A stretch of DNA of 36,324 nucleotides from Terriglobales bacterium (lineage in GTDB: Bacteria; Acidobacteriota; Terriglobia; Terriglobales; SCQP01). The stretch is taken from positions 1 to 36,324 of the forward strand of contig JANWJU010000032.1 in assembly GCA_025451775.1 (NCBI GenBank). Direction: 5' to 3'. A program made the position numbers and the translations under genes. Positions 18,277 through 26,442 of the stretch are shown piece by piece; the stretch's first letter is position 1, and the number at the start of each line of letters is the position of its first letter. The notes beneath the pieces are model-generated. The model worked only from the letters and a program-made list of their open reading frames with translations. It was not told the origin of the DNA and ran no database searches.

Positions 18277-19073
18277 ATTGGGCCATGATCTGGTTGTTCC
18301 AATCGGCCCAACAGGCCATGCAGGCCGCCGCCGAACAAGGCGCGGCGGCGCCCACCCGCAACCCCTTTGACGCCCCAGGCAGCAACGTGGCGCGCCTCGC
18401 CGCCGCCGAATCCTGGCACGCGTTCCTGTGGGTGATTCCGTTCATTCTGATTGCCTTCATCCTGTTGGTGGTGGTGATGGTCCGCTTCCGCGACAAGGGC
18501 GACGGCCGCCAACCCGCCAAGTTCCACGAGAACAACCCGCTCGAATTCGCTTGGACGGTGATTCCGGCCATCGTCGTGGCCCTGGTCGCCCTGCACTCCT
18601 ACCCGGTGCTGCACTTCATGGAATACGGCGGGAATAATCCGGCCGTCAACGTCGAGGTCATCGGGCACCAGTGGTTTTGGGAGTACAAATATCCCCAGTA
18701 CGGCATCGATATCTCCAACGACACGCTGGTGCTGCCCGCCAACCAGGTCGTCGATCTCGATCTCACCAGCGTGGACGTGATCCACGGCTTCTACGTGCCG
18801 GGGCTGGGCATTCAGGAAGACGCGCTGCCCGGCCGCCTCACCAATCAATGGTTCAAGGCGCAAGCGGGCTACTACAAGGGCCAGTGCACGCAGTTGTGCG
18901 GCGTCAACCACGGCCAGATGCTGATCGATGTGCAGGTGGTGCCCGATAACGAGTTCCAGGCGTGGCTGGAGGCGCATCGCAGCCAGCCCGCCCTGCCGGC
19001 GCCCAGCGCCCGGCTTCATCTCCCCGGAGGTTTCATGCAGTACCGGGCGGCCCAGAAAGGGATTAATCAATGA
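18273..19073 (+). CDS. coxB: Cytochrome c oxidase subunit II
   Basis: EVIGHQWFWEYKYP; CuA motif CTQLCGVNHGQM; ATGA overlap with the preceding gene. Confidence 0.96.
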   Translation: MNWAMIWLFQSAQQAMQAAAEQGAAAPTRNPFDAPGSNVARLAAAESWHAFLWVIPFILIAFILLVVVMVRFRDKGDGRQPAKFHENNPLEFAWTVIPAIVVALVALHSYPVLHFMEYGGNNPAVNVEVIGHQWFWEYKYPQYGIDISNDTLVLPANQVVDLDLTSVDVIHGFYVPGLGIQEDALPGRLTNQWFKAQAGYYKGQCTQLCGVNHGQMLIDVQVVPDNEFQAWLEAHRSQPALPAPSARLHLPGGFMQYRAAQKGINQ

Positions 19074-20665
19074 GCACCCAGGTCGCCACCTTGGGCGAAG
19101 CCCATCCCCGCCAGTACCACGGCTTGCTGGATTGGCTCACGACCACCGATCACAAAAAGATCGGCATCATGTACCTGGTCTTCGCGCTGATCAACGGCTG
19201 GTTCGGCGGCTCGCTGGCGGGCCTGATCCGGTTGAACCTCTACAACCCGGATTGGCACATCATCTCCCCGGCGCTGTACAACCAGCTCATGACCATGCAC
19301 GCCACCATCATGATCTTCCTGGTCCTGATGACGTCCTTCGCCGGACTGGGCAATTATTTGGTGCCCCTGATGATCGGCGCGCGGGACATGGCCTTCCCCA
19401 AGCTCAACGCCTTCTCGTTCTGGATCATGATCCCGGCGGCGCTGATGCTCTACGGCAGCTTCTTCATCGCCGGGGGCGCGGCTCAAGGCGGGTGGTGGAG
19501 CTATCCGCCCTTGAGCTCGCTGCAGTACGCGCCCGGCCACGGTGAGGATTTGTGGATTCTGGCGGTCATCCTGCTGGGCATCGGCTCGATTATGGGGGCG
19601 ATCAACTTCCTGGTCACCATCATCGATATGCGCGCCCCCGGCATGAGCTGGACCAAGCTGCCGCTGTTCGTCTGGAGCTGGCTGGTGACGGCCTGGATGC
19701 TGCTACTCGCCCTGCCGGTGCTCTCCGGCGCCATGATCATGCTCCTCAGCGACCGCTGGTTGAGCACCGGCTTCTACCGTCCGGCGCTGGGCGGCGACCC
19801 ACTGCTGTATCAGCACCTGTTTTGGTTTTTCGGCCACCCGGAGGTCTACATCATGATCCTGCCGGGTTTCGGGATGCTGTCGCACATCATCCCGGCCATG
19901 TCCCGCAAGAAGGTCTTCGGTTACAAGGGCATGATGGTGGCGCTGTGGGCCATTGGCGTGATCGGCTTCATGGTGTGGGCGCATCACATGTTTACGGCCG
20001 GCATCTCCGGCGCGGCGCGGATGTGGTTCTCGATGGCGAGCATGGCCATCTCGGTGCCCACCGGAGTCAAGATCTACTCCTGGCTGGCCTCGGCCTGGGG
20101 CGGCGTGATCCGTTTCACCACGGCCATGAAGTTCGCCTTGGGGTTCATCTTCACCTTTGTGATCGGCGGTTTGAGCGGCCTGATGCTGGCCGTGGTGCCG
20201 TTCGACATCCAGGTGCATAACACCTACTTCGTGGTGGCCCACTTCCACTACGTGCTGGTGGGCGGCTCGGTGATGACGCTGTTTGCCGGCATCTATTTCT
20301 GGTTCCCGAAGATCACCGGCCGCATGCTCAGCGAAAAGATGGGAAGCTGGGTGTTCTGGCTGTTCTTCATCGGTATGAACTGGGTGTTCATGCCCATGCA
20401 CCTGCTGGGCATTGACGGCATGTCACGGCGCGTGGCCACCTACCGGCCCGAGTTCAAGCCGATGAATCAGTTCATCTCCGAAGGTTTCATCTTCATGCTG
20501 ATTGCCGGGTTGCTGTTCACCTACAGCATCCTCAAGGCCCTGACCCAGCCCAAGGACGCCCCCGACGATCCTTGGGACACGCAAGCGATCGAGCGCAGTT
20601 TGGAGTGGGAGACGGCCAGCCCGCCGCCCGCGTATAACTTTGCTGAAATTCCGCAAATCCGATAA
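19070..20665 (+). CDS. coxA: Cytochrome c oxidase subunit I
   Basis: TTDHKKIGIMYL; FWFFGHPEVYIMILPGFGMLSHII; VVAHFHYVL; MPMHLLGIDGMSRR. Confidence 0.98.
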   Translation: MSTQVATLGEAHPRQYHGLLDWLTTTDHKKIGIMYLVFALINGWFGGSLAGLIRLNLYNPDWHIISPALYNQLMTMHATIMIFLVLMTSFAGLGNYLVPLMIGARDMAFPKLNAFSFWIMIPAALMLYGSFFIAGGAAQGGWWSYPPLSSLQYAPGHGEDLWILAVILLGIGSIMGAINFLVTIIDMRAPGMSWTKLPLFVWSWLVTAWMLLLALPVLSGAMIMLLSDRWLSTGFYRPALGGDPLLYQHLFWFFGHPEVYIMILPGFGMLSHIIPAMSRKKVFGYKGMMVALWAIGVIGFMVWAHHMFTAGISGAARMWFSMASMAISVPTGVKIYSWLASAWGGVIRFTTAMKFALGFIFTFVIGGLSGLMLAVVPFDIQVHNTYFVVAHFHYVLVGGSVMTLFAGIYFWFPKITGRMLSEKMGSWVFWLFFIGMNWVFMPMHLLGIDGMSRRVATYRPEFKPMNQFISEGFIFMLIAGLLFTYSILKALTQPKDAPDDPWDTQAIERSLEWETASPPPAYNFAEIPQIR

Positions 20666-20690
20666 GGATCGAGATCGGGAAGGAGTGGCA

Positions 20691-21272
20691 ATGTCTGGCG
20701 ACGCCCAGAGCGAGACGCAGCAGCAACGACGTCGACGCCGCGGGCTTAAATATGCGTTGATTGGCGTGGCGATGGTGGGCTTTGCCTTCATCAACGTCCC
20801 CTTGTTCCGCGTCTTTTGCACCCATTTGGGTATTTACGTCCCAGCAGACCAGAAGCTGGCGGCCACCACGGGGCCGGCCGACAACTCCCGCAGTGTCAAT
20901 GTGCTGTTCAGCGGCGTGCAAGCCGGCGGGATCGGGATCGCCTTCACGCCCGATCAGCCGATGGAAACCGTGCACATCGGCCAGCGCGCCGAGAATAAGT
21001 TCACCTTCACCAACAACAGCGATCACCCGGTGAGCTTTCGGGCGATTCACGACATCTATCCCTACAACGCCGCCACCCATCTGGCCCTAATCCAGTGTTT
21101 CTGCTTCTCGAACCAGACCATGGCGCCGCACACCAGCAAGACGCTGCCGGTGATCTACCAGATCAATCGGGGCATGGACCCGCTGATCGACCGCGTCAGC
21201 CTGATGTACACGCTTGAACCTTTGGCCGCGGCCGCCCCGTCCGCAACGCCGCCGGCGAAAGGCGGAGAATAG
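20691..21272 (+). CDS. ctaG: Cox11/CtaG copper chaperone
   Basis: INVPLFRVFCTHLGI...QCFCFSNQTMAPHTSKTLPVIYQI (CFCF motif); AGGAG before the ATG. Confidence 0.93.
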   Translation: MSGDAQSETQQQRRRRRGLKYALIGVAMVGFAFINVPLFRVFCTHLGIYVPADQKLAATTGPADNSRSVNVLFSGVQAGGIGIAFTPDQPMETVHIGQRAENKFTFTNNSDHPVSFRAIHDIYPYNAATHLALIQCFCFSNQTMAPHTSKTLPVIYQINRGMDPLIDRVSLMYTLEPLAAAAPSATPPAKGGE

Positions 21273-21276
21273 TCTT

Positions 21277-21459
21277 ATGGCGACGCTCGCCGAAATGAAG
21301 CAGCTTCCGCCCCACATCCGGCGCCGCAACCGGCGCCTGGGGCTGGCGATTACGTTCCTGGTCCTGATGGGCGCCCTGTGGTCGGTGCGGGCGGTGCACC
21401 GGGGTTGGATCTACCCGCAGGACGCTTCCTACAATTTCCCGCAATGGATGAAGAAGTAG
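21277..21459 (+). CDS. Small (60 aa) single-TM protein between ctaG and coxC
   Basis: MATLAEMKQLPPHIRRRNRRLGLAITFLVLMGALWSVRAVHRGWIYPQDASYNFPQWMKK; stop abuts the coxC ATG. Confidence 0.75.
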   Translation: MATLAEMKQLPPHIRRRNRRLGLAITFLVLMGALWSVRAVHRGWIYPQDASYNFPQWMKK

Positions 21460-22305
21460 ATGGAACCAACACCACTCACCACCTCCTCGACCTTGACGTC
21501 CGGCGCCCTGGCGGCCAAACCCGCCGGAGCCGCCGCTCACCTGGATCCGCACCTGCACGCGCCGGTGCCGAGTTTCTGGCCCATTTTGCTCGCCGGCGGC
21601 ATCGGCGCCGTGTTTTTTCTGGTGTTCCTGGTGTATCTGGGCGTGCCGCTGGCGGGCGTGCTCCTGGCCGCGGCCGCGCTCTATAGCCTGGTCGCCGCCG
21701 CCGGTTGGGCCAACACCATCGCCGTCGAGCGCCGCCTGATGGACCGGCTGCAGACCCAAAAGGATCTCACCCGCGGCTTCTTCTTCTTTCTTGCCAGCGA
21801 GGCGATGATCTTCTTCGCCTACTTCGAGTACATCTACTACACCCGCTTTACCGGCTCGGTCTGGCCGCCAGCGGGCATGCCCAAGCTTGAAACCTCGCTG
21901 CCCGCCGTCGCCACCCTTATCCTGGTGGGCTCCAGCTTCACCTTGAATTTTGCCGTCAAGGCGTTTCTGCGCGGCAAACAGGCGGCGGCCAAAAACTGGA
22001 TGCTGCTCACCATCGCCATGGGCATCGTCTTCCTCGGTTTCCAGGGCTTCGAGTGGGGCTACCTGAACGGCGTGATGAGCTTCACTGTCACCACCGGGGC
22101 GTTCAGCTCGGCCTACTTCATCATGACCGGCTTCCACGGCGCCCACGTCACCGTCGGCCTGCTGATGCTCTCGCTGGTCTACTGGCGCATGGAGAAGGGC
22201 GAGTACAACCGGGACTACCATATGTCGCTGATGGCCGCCGAGTACTACTGGCACTTCGTCGACATCGTGTGGATCCTGCTGTTCTTCACCCTGTATTTGT
22301 TCTAA
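21460..22305 (+). CDS. coxC: Cytochrome c oxidase subunit III
   Basis: FFFFLASEAMIFFAYFEYIYY; GAFSSAYFIMTGFHGAHVTVGLLML; YYWHFVDIVWILLFFTLYLF. Confidence 0.96.
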   Translation: MEPTPLTTSSTLTSGALAAKPAGAAAHLDPHLHAPVPSFWPILLAGGIGAVFFLVFLVYLGVPLAGVLLAAAALYSLVAAAGWANTIAVERRLMDRLQTQKDLTRGFFFFLASEAMIFFAYFEYIYYTRFTGSVWPPAGMPKLETSLPAVATLILVGSSFTLNFAVKAFLRGKQAAAKNWMLLTIAMGIVFLGFQGFEWGYLNGVMSFTVTTGAFSSAYFIMTGFHGAHVTVGLLMLSLVYWRMEKGEYNRDYHMSLMAAEYYWHFVDIVWILLFFTLYLF

Positions 22306-22805
22306 CGCCCCGAAGCGCCGCGGGCAAATACCGCGCGAATTTCCGGCGTGACATCCCGCGCGCCCGGGGTTGCCCAGACGCTGTCGCGAAGAACGAACGT
22401 GTGGCTGTTCGTGCGGTGAGCCACGGGTGCAATTCGCGCAACCACGGCATGTGGGACGATAGCAGCGCGATCAACGCTGAAATCTTCCGCGAAGAGCACT
22501 GCGGCTAGGTAATCAAAATGCTCCCCCGCTAAATCGCGAATCGCCGAGAGCTGGCGCGAGGGATTGGATTCTGTCAACCGGCGTCCTTTGATTTGGTACC
22601 GGGTACCATCGTTCCCAAGTGCGTCAAAATCACGAGAGGAATTTCCCTCCAGTGCCCAACCGAAAGCACTGCAAAAGAGCCACTCGGAGAAATCCCCGAC
22701 GGGATTATTTTCCGTTCGGCACATCCCGCTTGACCGCAGACGTACAAGAACTGCCGCGTACAACTCCAGCAACTCGGGTATTGCCAGAGCCTCTAGGTCG
22801 ATCAT
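22302..22805 (-). CDS. DUF6998-like, putative PD-(D/E)XK-type protein
   Basis: GDFSEWLFCSAFGWALEGNSSRDFDALGNDGTRYQIKGRRLTE...; D...YQIKGR resembles a PD-(D/E)XK core. ATG at 22805; convergent 4-nt overlap with coxC. Confidence 0.6.
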   Translation of the reverse strand: MIDLEALAIPELLELYAAVLVRLRSSGMCRTENNPVGDFSEWLFCSAFGWALEGNSSRDFDALGNDGTRYQIKGRRLTESNPSRQLSAIRDLAGEHFDYLAAVLFAEDFSVDRAAIVPHAVVARIAPVAHRTNSHTFVLRDSVWATPGARDVTPEIRAVFARGASGR

Positions 22806-22875
22806 GGGCCAGCCCACGATTCCGGGAGGTAAGTATAGCGGTGTCCTAACGGGGCGCACAACCGCGTTCCGCGCC

Positions 22876-22904
22876 TTGACATGTGCGGCACATGCACCTA
22901 GACT
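22876..22904 (+). promoter_or_regulatory. vapBC2 promoter TTGACA-N17-TAGACT with internal palindrome ATGTGC-G-GCACAT
   Basis: Near-consensus -35 (22876-22881), 17-bp spacer, TAGACT (22899-22904); perfect palindrome at 22881-22893. Confidence 0.65.
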
Positions 22905-22910
22905 GGGGAG

Positions 22911-23231
22911 GTGGCGAAGATGGTGCAAATCCGGCACGTTCCCGACGGCGTGCATCGCCAACTCAAGGCGCAGGCGGCGGAAGAGGGGCTATCGCTGTCC
23001 GACTATTTGCGGCAGCAAGTCGAGATCATTGCCAAGCGGCCGACGATGAAGGAAATCGTGGCGCGGCTGGAGGCATTGCCGCCGGTGCCGATGACGGAAT
23101 CCCCCGCCGAGCTGGTGCGCGCCGGGCGGGAGGAGCGGGATCGGGAGTTGGACCAGGCCCTGAAGTCAGCTTCGAAGCGGCACCAACCGACCAGCTTGAG
23201 CAACGCCGGGCGCGCGCATGATCGTTCTTGA
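22911..23231 (+). CDS. vapB: VapB/FitA-type antitoxin
   Basis: MVQIRHVPDGVHRQLKAQAAEEGLSLSDYLRQQVE; overlaps the PIN gene. Alternative ATG start at 22920. Confidence 0.88.
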   Translation: MAKMVQIRHVPDGVHRQLKAQAAEEGLSLSDYLRQQVEIIAKRPTMKEIVARLEALPPVPMTESPAELVRAGREERDRELDQALKSASKRHQPTSLSNAGRAHDRS

Positions 23232-23604
23232 TGCGTCGGTCGCAGTTGATTTCCTACTCCGCGGCCAAAATCGGCGACCTCAGCTCGACATGCTTCGGCG
23301 CGAGGACCTTCATGCTCCCTATTTGGCCGACGTTGAAGTTCTGCATAGCTTACGGCGGCAGAGTTTTCTGAATTCGGTCGAGCCGGAACGATTGGAAGAA
23401 ATGATGTCGAACCTGGCGGGATGGAAAATCACCTTTCACCCCCATCGGCCTTATTTAAAGCGGGTGTGGTCGCTGCGGCATCGGTGCACTGCTTACGACG
23501 CCTTTTACGTAGCGTTGGCGGAGGCTTTGGGCTGCCCGCTGCTGACCGCCGACGGGCATTTAGCGCGTGCCGTCCAGGGAATTATTCCGGTGGAGTTGGT
23601 ATGA
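23218..23604 (+). CDS. vapC: PIN-domain toxin VapC
   Basis: MIVLDASVAVDFLL...ADVEVLHSLRRQ...CTAYDAFYVALAEALGCPLLTADGHLAR. Confidence 0.92.
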   Translation: MIVLDASVAVDFLLRGQNRRPQLDMLRREDLHAPYLADVEVLHSLRRQSFLNSVEPERLEEMMSNLAGWKITFHPHRPYLKRVWSLRHRCTAYDAFYVALAEALGCPLLTADGHLARAVQGIIPVELV

Positions 23605-24482
23605 GCACGGCGGCTACGCATGGGGGCTGGGCCCAGAACACGCGGCGGACGCTGGCGATGATCAAGTTCGAGCACTCGGTGTTCGCGCTGCCGTTCGCCA
23701 TTCTGGGCGCCATGCTGGCGGCGAATGGCTGGCCGGCTGGGGCGACGCTGGGCTGGATCGTGGTGGCCATGGTGGGGGCGCGCAGCGCCGCCATGACGTT
23801 CAACCGCATCGTGGACCGGCACGTGGATGCCGCCAATCCGCGTACCCGTTCGCGGGAGTTGCCGGCGGGGCGGTTGTCGGTGCAGTTCGCGGTGGGGTTT
23901 CTGGTGGTGAGCGTGGCGGTGTTCGAGATCGCCGCTTGGCGGCTGAACCCGCTGTGCTTGCTTCTGTCGCCGTTGGCGCTAGGCTGGGTGTTTTTCTATT
24001 CCTACACCAAACGATTCACCTGGCTCTCGCACTGGGTGCTGGGCTCGGGGTTGGGCATTGCTCCGGCGGCGGCGTGGATCGCGGTGCGCGGGAGCCTCGC
24101 CCCGCGCATTCTGCTGCTCACGGCGGCGGTGACGCTGTGGGTGGCTGGGTTTGACCTGCTCTACGCCTGCCAGGACGTCGATTTCGACCGCGGCCGCGCC
24201 GACCTGCACTCGGCGCCCAAACGGCTGGGCGTGGCCCGCGCGCTGCGCTGGGCGCAGTACTGCCACTGGGTGATGATGGCGTTTTTGATTTTGCTGCTGC
24301 TGGCCAGCCATCTGGGCCCGCTGGCCTGGATCGGTTTGGCGGTGGTGGCGGCCTTGCTGGTGTACGAACACGCCCTCCTCAAACCAGGCAATTTATCCCG
24401 CATCAATGCGGCCTTTTTCACCGTCAATGGCTATGTGGGGATCCTGCTACTGGTCTTCTGGGGGGCGGCGCTGCTGATATGA
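23601..24482 (+). CDS. UbiA-family prenyltransferase (4-hydroxybenzoate / MqnP-like)
   Basis: MIKFEHSVFALPFAILGA; AMTFNRIVDRHVDAANPRT (NxxxDxxxD); YACQDVDFDR; polytopic. ATGA overlap with vapC. Confidence 0.9.
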   Translation: MSTAATHGGWAQNTRRTLAMIKFEHSVFALPFAILGAMLAANGWPAGATLGWIVVAMVGARSAAMTFNRIVDRHVDAANPRTRSRELPAGRLSVQFAVGFLVVSVAVFEIAAWRLNPLCLLLSPLALGWVFFYSYTKRFTWLSHWVLGSGLGIAPAAAWIAVRGSLAPRILLLTAAVTLWVAGFDLLYACQDVDFDRGRADLHSAPKRLGVARALRWAQYCHWVMMAFLILLLLASHLGPLAWIGLAVVAALLVYEHALLKPGNLSRINAAFFTVNGYVGILLLVFWGAALLI

Positions 24483-25009
24483 AGCTGCTCTTCGCGGTGG
24501 CGCTGGGCTTGAGCCTGGCCGCTGTGGGTCAGAACCCCGCCACCTTTCAGCGCGGCGCCGCGCTGGCTTGGGGCTCTGGGGCTCCCAAGCCAGCGCGAGC
24601 GCAAGCGGGGGGCGCGGCTGCGCCGCGCCAGGCCCCGCGCCCATTTATGAGCTACGAGGTCGAAGTGCCGCCGGTGGCGGGTGCGCCCGCGCAGGCGGCG
24701 CTGGAGGTGAGCCGCATCCGCGGCCGCGCCCATGATGACGTTGGCAACTCCATCGCCACGGTTGGCTTGGGACTGTTCACCGCCGATGCCAACCACCAGT
24801 TCATCACCATGGTGATTACCGACAACCAGGGTAAGTTCGACTTCGGCCAGGCGATTCCAGCGGGCAACTATCGCCTGGTGGCCAAGTACCCCGGCTCCTG
24901 CACCGCCAATATCCCCATCACCGTGAACCGCCGCGCGCACCACAGCACAATCGATCTCACCATGGAGTACCCTGGCCTCGATTTATGCAGTTCCGCCCGG
25001 GTGCGCTGA
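24479..25009 (+). CDS. Secreted carboxypeptidase-regulatory-like (Ig-like fold) protein
   Basis: Signal peptide MKLLFAVALGLSLAAVG; C-terminal AHDDVGNSIATVGLGLFTADANHQFITMVITDNQGKFDFGQAIPAGNYRLVAKYPG. Contains an in-frame repeat element. Confidence 0.7.
   Translation: MKLLFAVALGLSLAAVGQNPATFQRGAALAWGSGAPKPARAQAGGAAAPRQAPRPFMSYEVEVPPVAGAPAQAALEVSRIRGRAHDDVGNSIATVGLGLFTADANHQFITMVITDNQGKFDFGQAIPAGNYRLVAKYPGSCTANIPITVNRRAHHSTIDLTMEYPGLDLCSSARVR
24560..24645. repeat. Two-hairpin dispersed repeat, copy 2 (inverted relative to copy 1, inside a CDS)
   Basis: Reverse complement AATGGGCGCGGGGCCTGGCGCGGCGCAGCCGCGCCCCCCGCTTGCGCTCGCGCTGGCTTGGGAGCCCCAGAGCCCCAAGCCAGCGC aligns ungapped to 9665-9750. Confidence 0.85.
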
Positions 25010-25141
25010 CGATGACGGCGGGGGAGGCCCGGGGGCGCGGGCGTGGGCCAAATGACGGCGGATACGCCAGAAGGCGTAGCCGACCAGCAGCAGCAGCGCC
25101 ACCAGACACACCAGCATGAGGATGAGCAGGAACAGGTGCAC
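24983..25141 (-). CDS. Possible small single-TM protein (52 aa)
   Basis: GTG-start reading VHLFLLILMLVCLVALLLLVGYAFWRIRRHLAHARAPGPPPPSSSAHPGGTA*: TM helix followed by a basic stop-transfer. No strong SD. Confidence 0.35.
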   Translation of the reverse strand: MHLFLLILMLVCLVALLLLVGYAFWRIRRHLAHARAPGPPPPSSSAHPGGTA

Positions 25142-25185
25142 GGCAAAAAGTGGCTTCGCCAGCCACGCCCGGTCATTATAGCGTT

Positions 25186-26325
25186 ATGGCCCGCATTCTC
25201 GGCATCGAGTCCTCCTGTGATGAAACCGCGGCGGCAATCGTCGAAGACGGCCGTACCATCGTCAGTAACGTGGTGCTGTCGCAAGTGCCGGTGCACCGCC
25301 TCTATGGCGGCGTGGTGCCGGAGCTCGCCAGCCGGGAGCATCTGCGCGCCGTGGTGCCGATCGTGCGCCAGGCGCTCGAACAAGCGGGGATGCCGCTGGC
25401 CGGCATTGACGCCATCGCGGTCACGCACGGTCCCGGATTGGTGGGGGCGCTGCTGGTCGGGCTGACCTACGCCAAGGCGCTGGCCATGGCGGCGGAGAAG
25501 CCGTTGATCGGGGTCAACCACATCGAGGGACACCTGCACGCCGTCTTACTCGAAGAGCGGCGGCAGGGCCGGCCCGATCCGCCGCTGCCGGCGGTCGCGC
25601 TGGTGGTTTCGGGCGGCCACACACAGCTCTACTGGGTGGAGCGCGCGGGCGAGTTCGGGTACTCCTACCGCCGCTTGGGGCAAACGCGGGATGACGCCGC
25701 CGGCGAAGCCTACGACAAAGTCGCCAAGCTGCTTGGCCTGGGCTACCCCGGCGGGCCGGTCATCGACCGCTTGGCCGGGTCCGGGGATGCGGAGGCGGCG
25801 CTGTTGGGGCGTATCCGGCTTAAAGGCAACCAACTGGATTTTTCCTTCAGCGGGATCAAGACGGCGGTGCTGCGGCAGGCGCAGGCGGCTGGCCTGGAGA
25901 CTGGGGCGGCGGCGCGCCGGGCGGCGGCCGCCGCGCATCCGGCGGGCGGCCTCACTTGGGAGGAGTGCCGCGACCGGTGCGAGCCGGCCACGCTCAATCT
26001 CATCGCCGCTTTCCAGAATGCCGTGGTGGGCGATTTGGTCGAGCGCACGCTGGCCGCCGCCGACGCCACGCTCGAGGGGGAAGGGCCGCCACCAGCGGGC
26101 GAAGCGGCGCAATCGATCTGGGTCACCGGCGGCGTGGCGGCCAACCGCGCCCTGCGGCAACGGCTCACCGCCGCCGCCGCGCGCCAAGGGCTGACCGTGT
26201 TCGCGCCGGCGCCGGGGCTGTGCACCGATAACGCCGCCATGATCGCCACCGCCGCCTGGCCTAAATTTCAAGCGCACGCTTGGGCCGACTCCGGGCTGCG
26301 CGCCTTTGCGCAGTTGGCCGTCTAG
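25186..26325 (+). CDS. tsaD: tRNA N6-threonylcarbamoyladenosine biosynthesis protein TsaD
   Basis: MARILGIESSCDETAAAIVEDG; VVPELASREHLR; VTHGPGLVGALLVG; VSGGHTQLY; SIWVTGGVAANRALR. Confidence 0.97.
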   Translation: MARILGIESSCDETAAAIVEDGRTIVSNVVLSQVPVHRLYGGVVPELASREHLRAVVPIVRQALEQAGMPLAGIDAIAVTHGPGLVGALLVGLTYAKALAMAAEKPLIGVNHIEGHLHAVLLEERRQGRPDPPLPAVALVVSGGHTQLYWVERAGEFGYSYRRLGQTRDDAAGEAYDKVAKLLGLGYPGGPVIDRLAGSGDAEAALLGRIRLKGNQLDFSFSGIKTAVLRQAQAAGLETGAAARRAAAAAHPAGGLTWEECRDRCEPATLNLIAAFQNAVVGDLVERTLAAADATLEGEGPPPAGEAAQSIWVTGGVAANRALRQRLTAAAARQGLTVFAPAPGLCTDNAAMIATAAWPKFQAHAWADSGLRAFAQLAV

Positions 26326-26399
26326 TGGCCCGCCACCTCGCCCGTGCATCGCCGGGCTGCACCGGCGGTCTAGAATAGAAGTTGCCGTTTCCTGTTTTT

Positions 26400-26441
26400 C
26401 ATCGATTTCTCTCCATCGATTTATCTCTATCGATTTCTCTC
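26400..26441. repeat. 14-bp tandem repeat (x3) abutting a start codon
   Basis: CATCGATTTCTCTC / CATCGATTTATCTC / TATCGATTTCTCTC, followed by tATG. Confidence 0.93.
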
Positions 26442-26442
26442 T

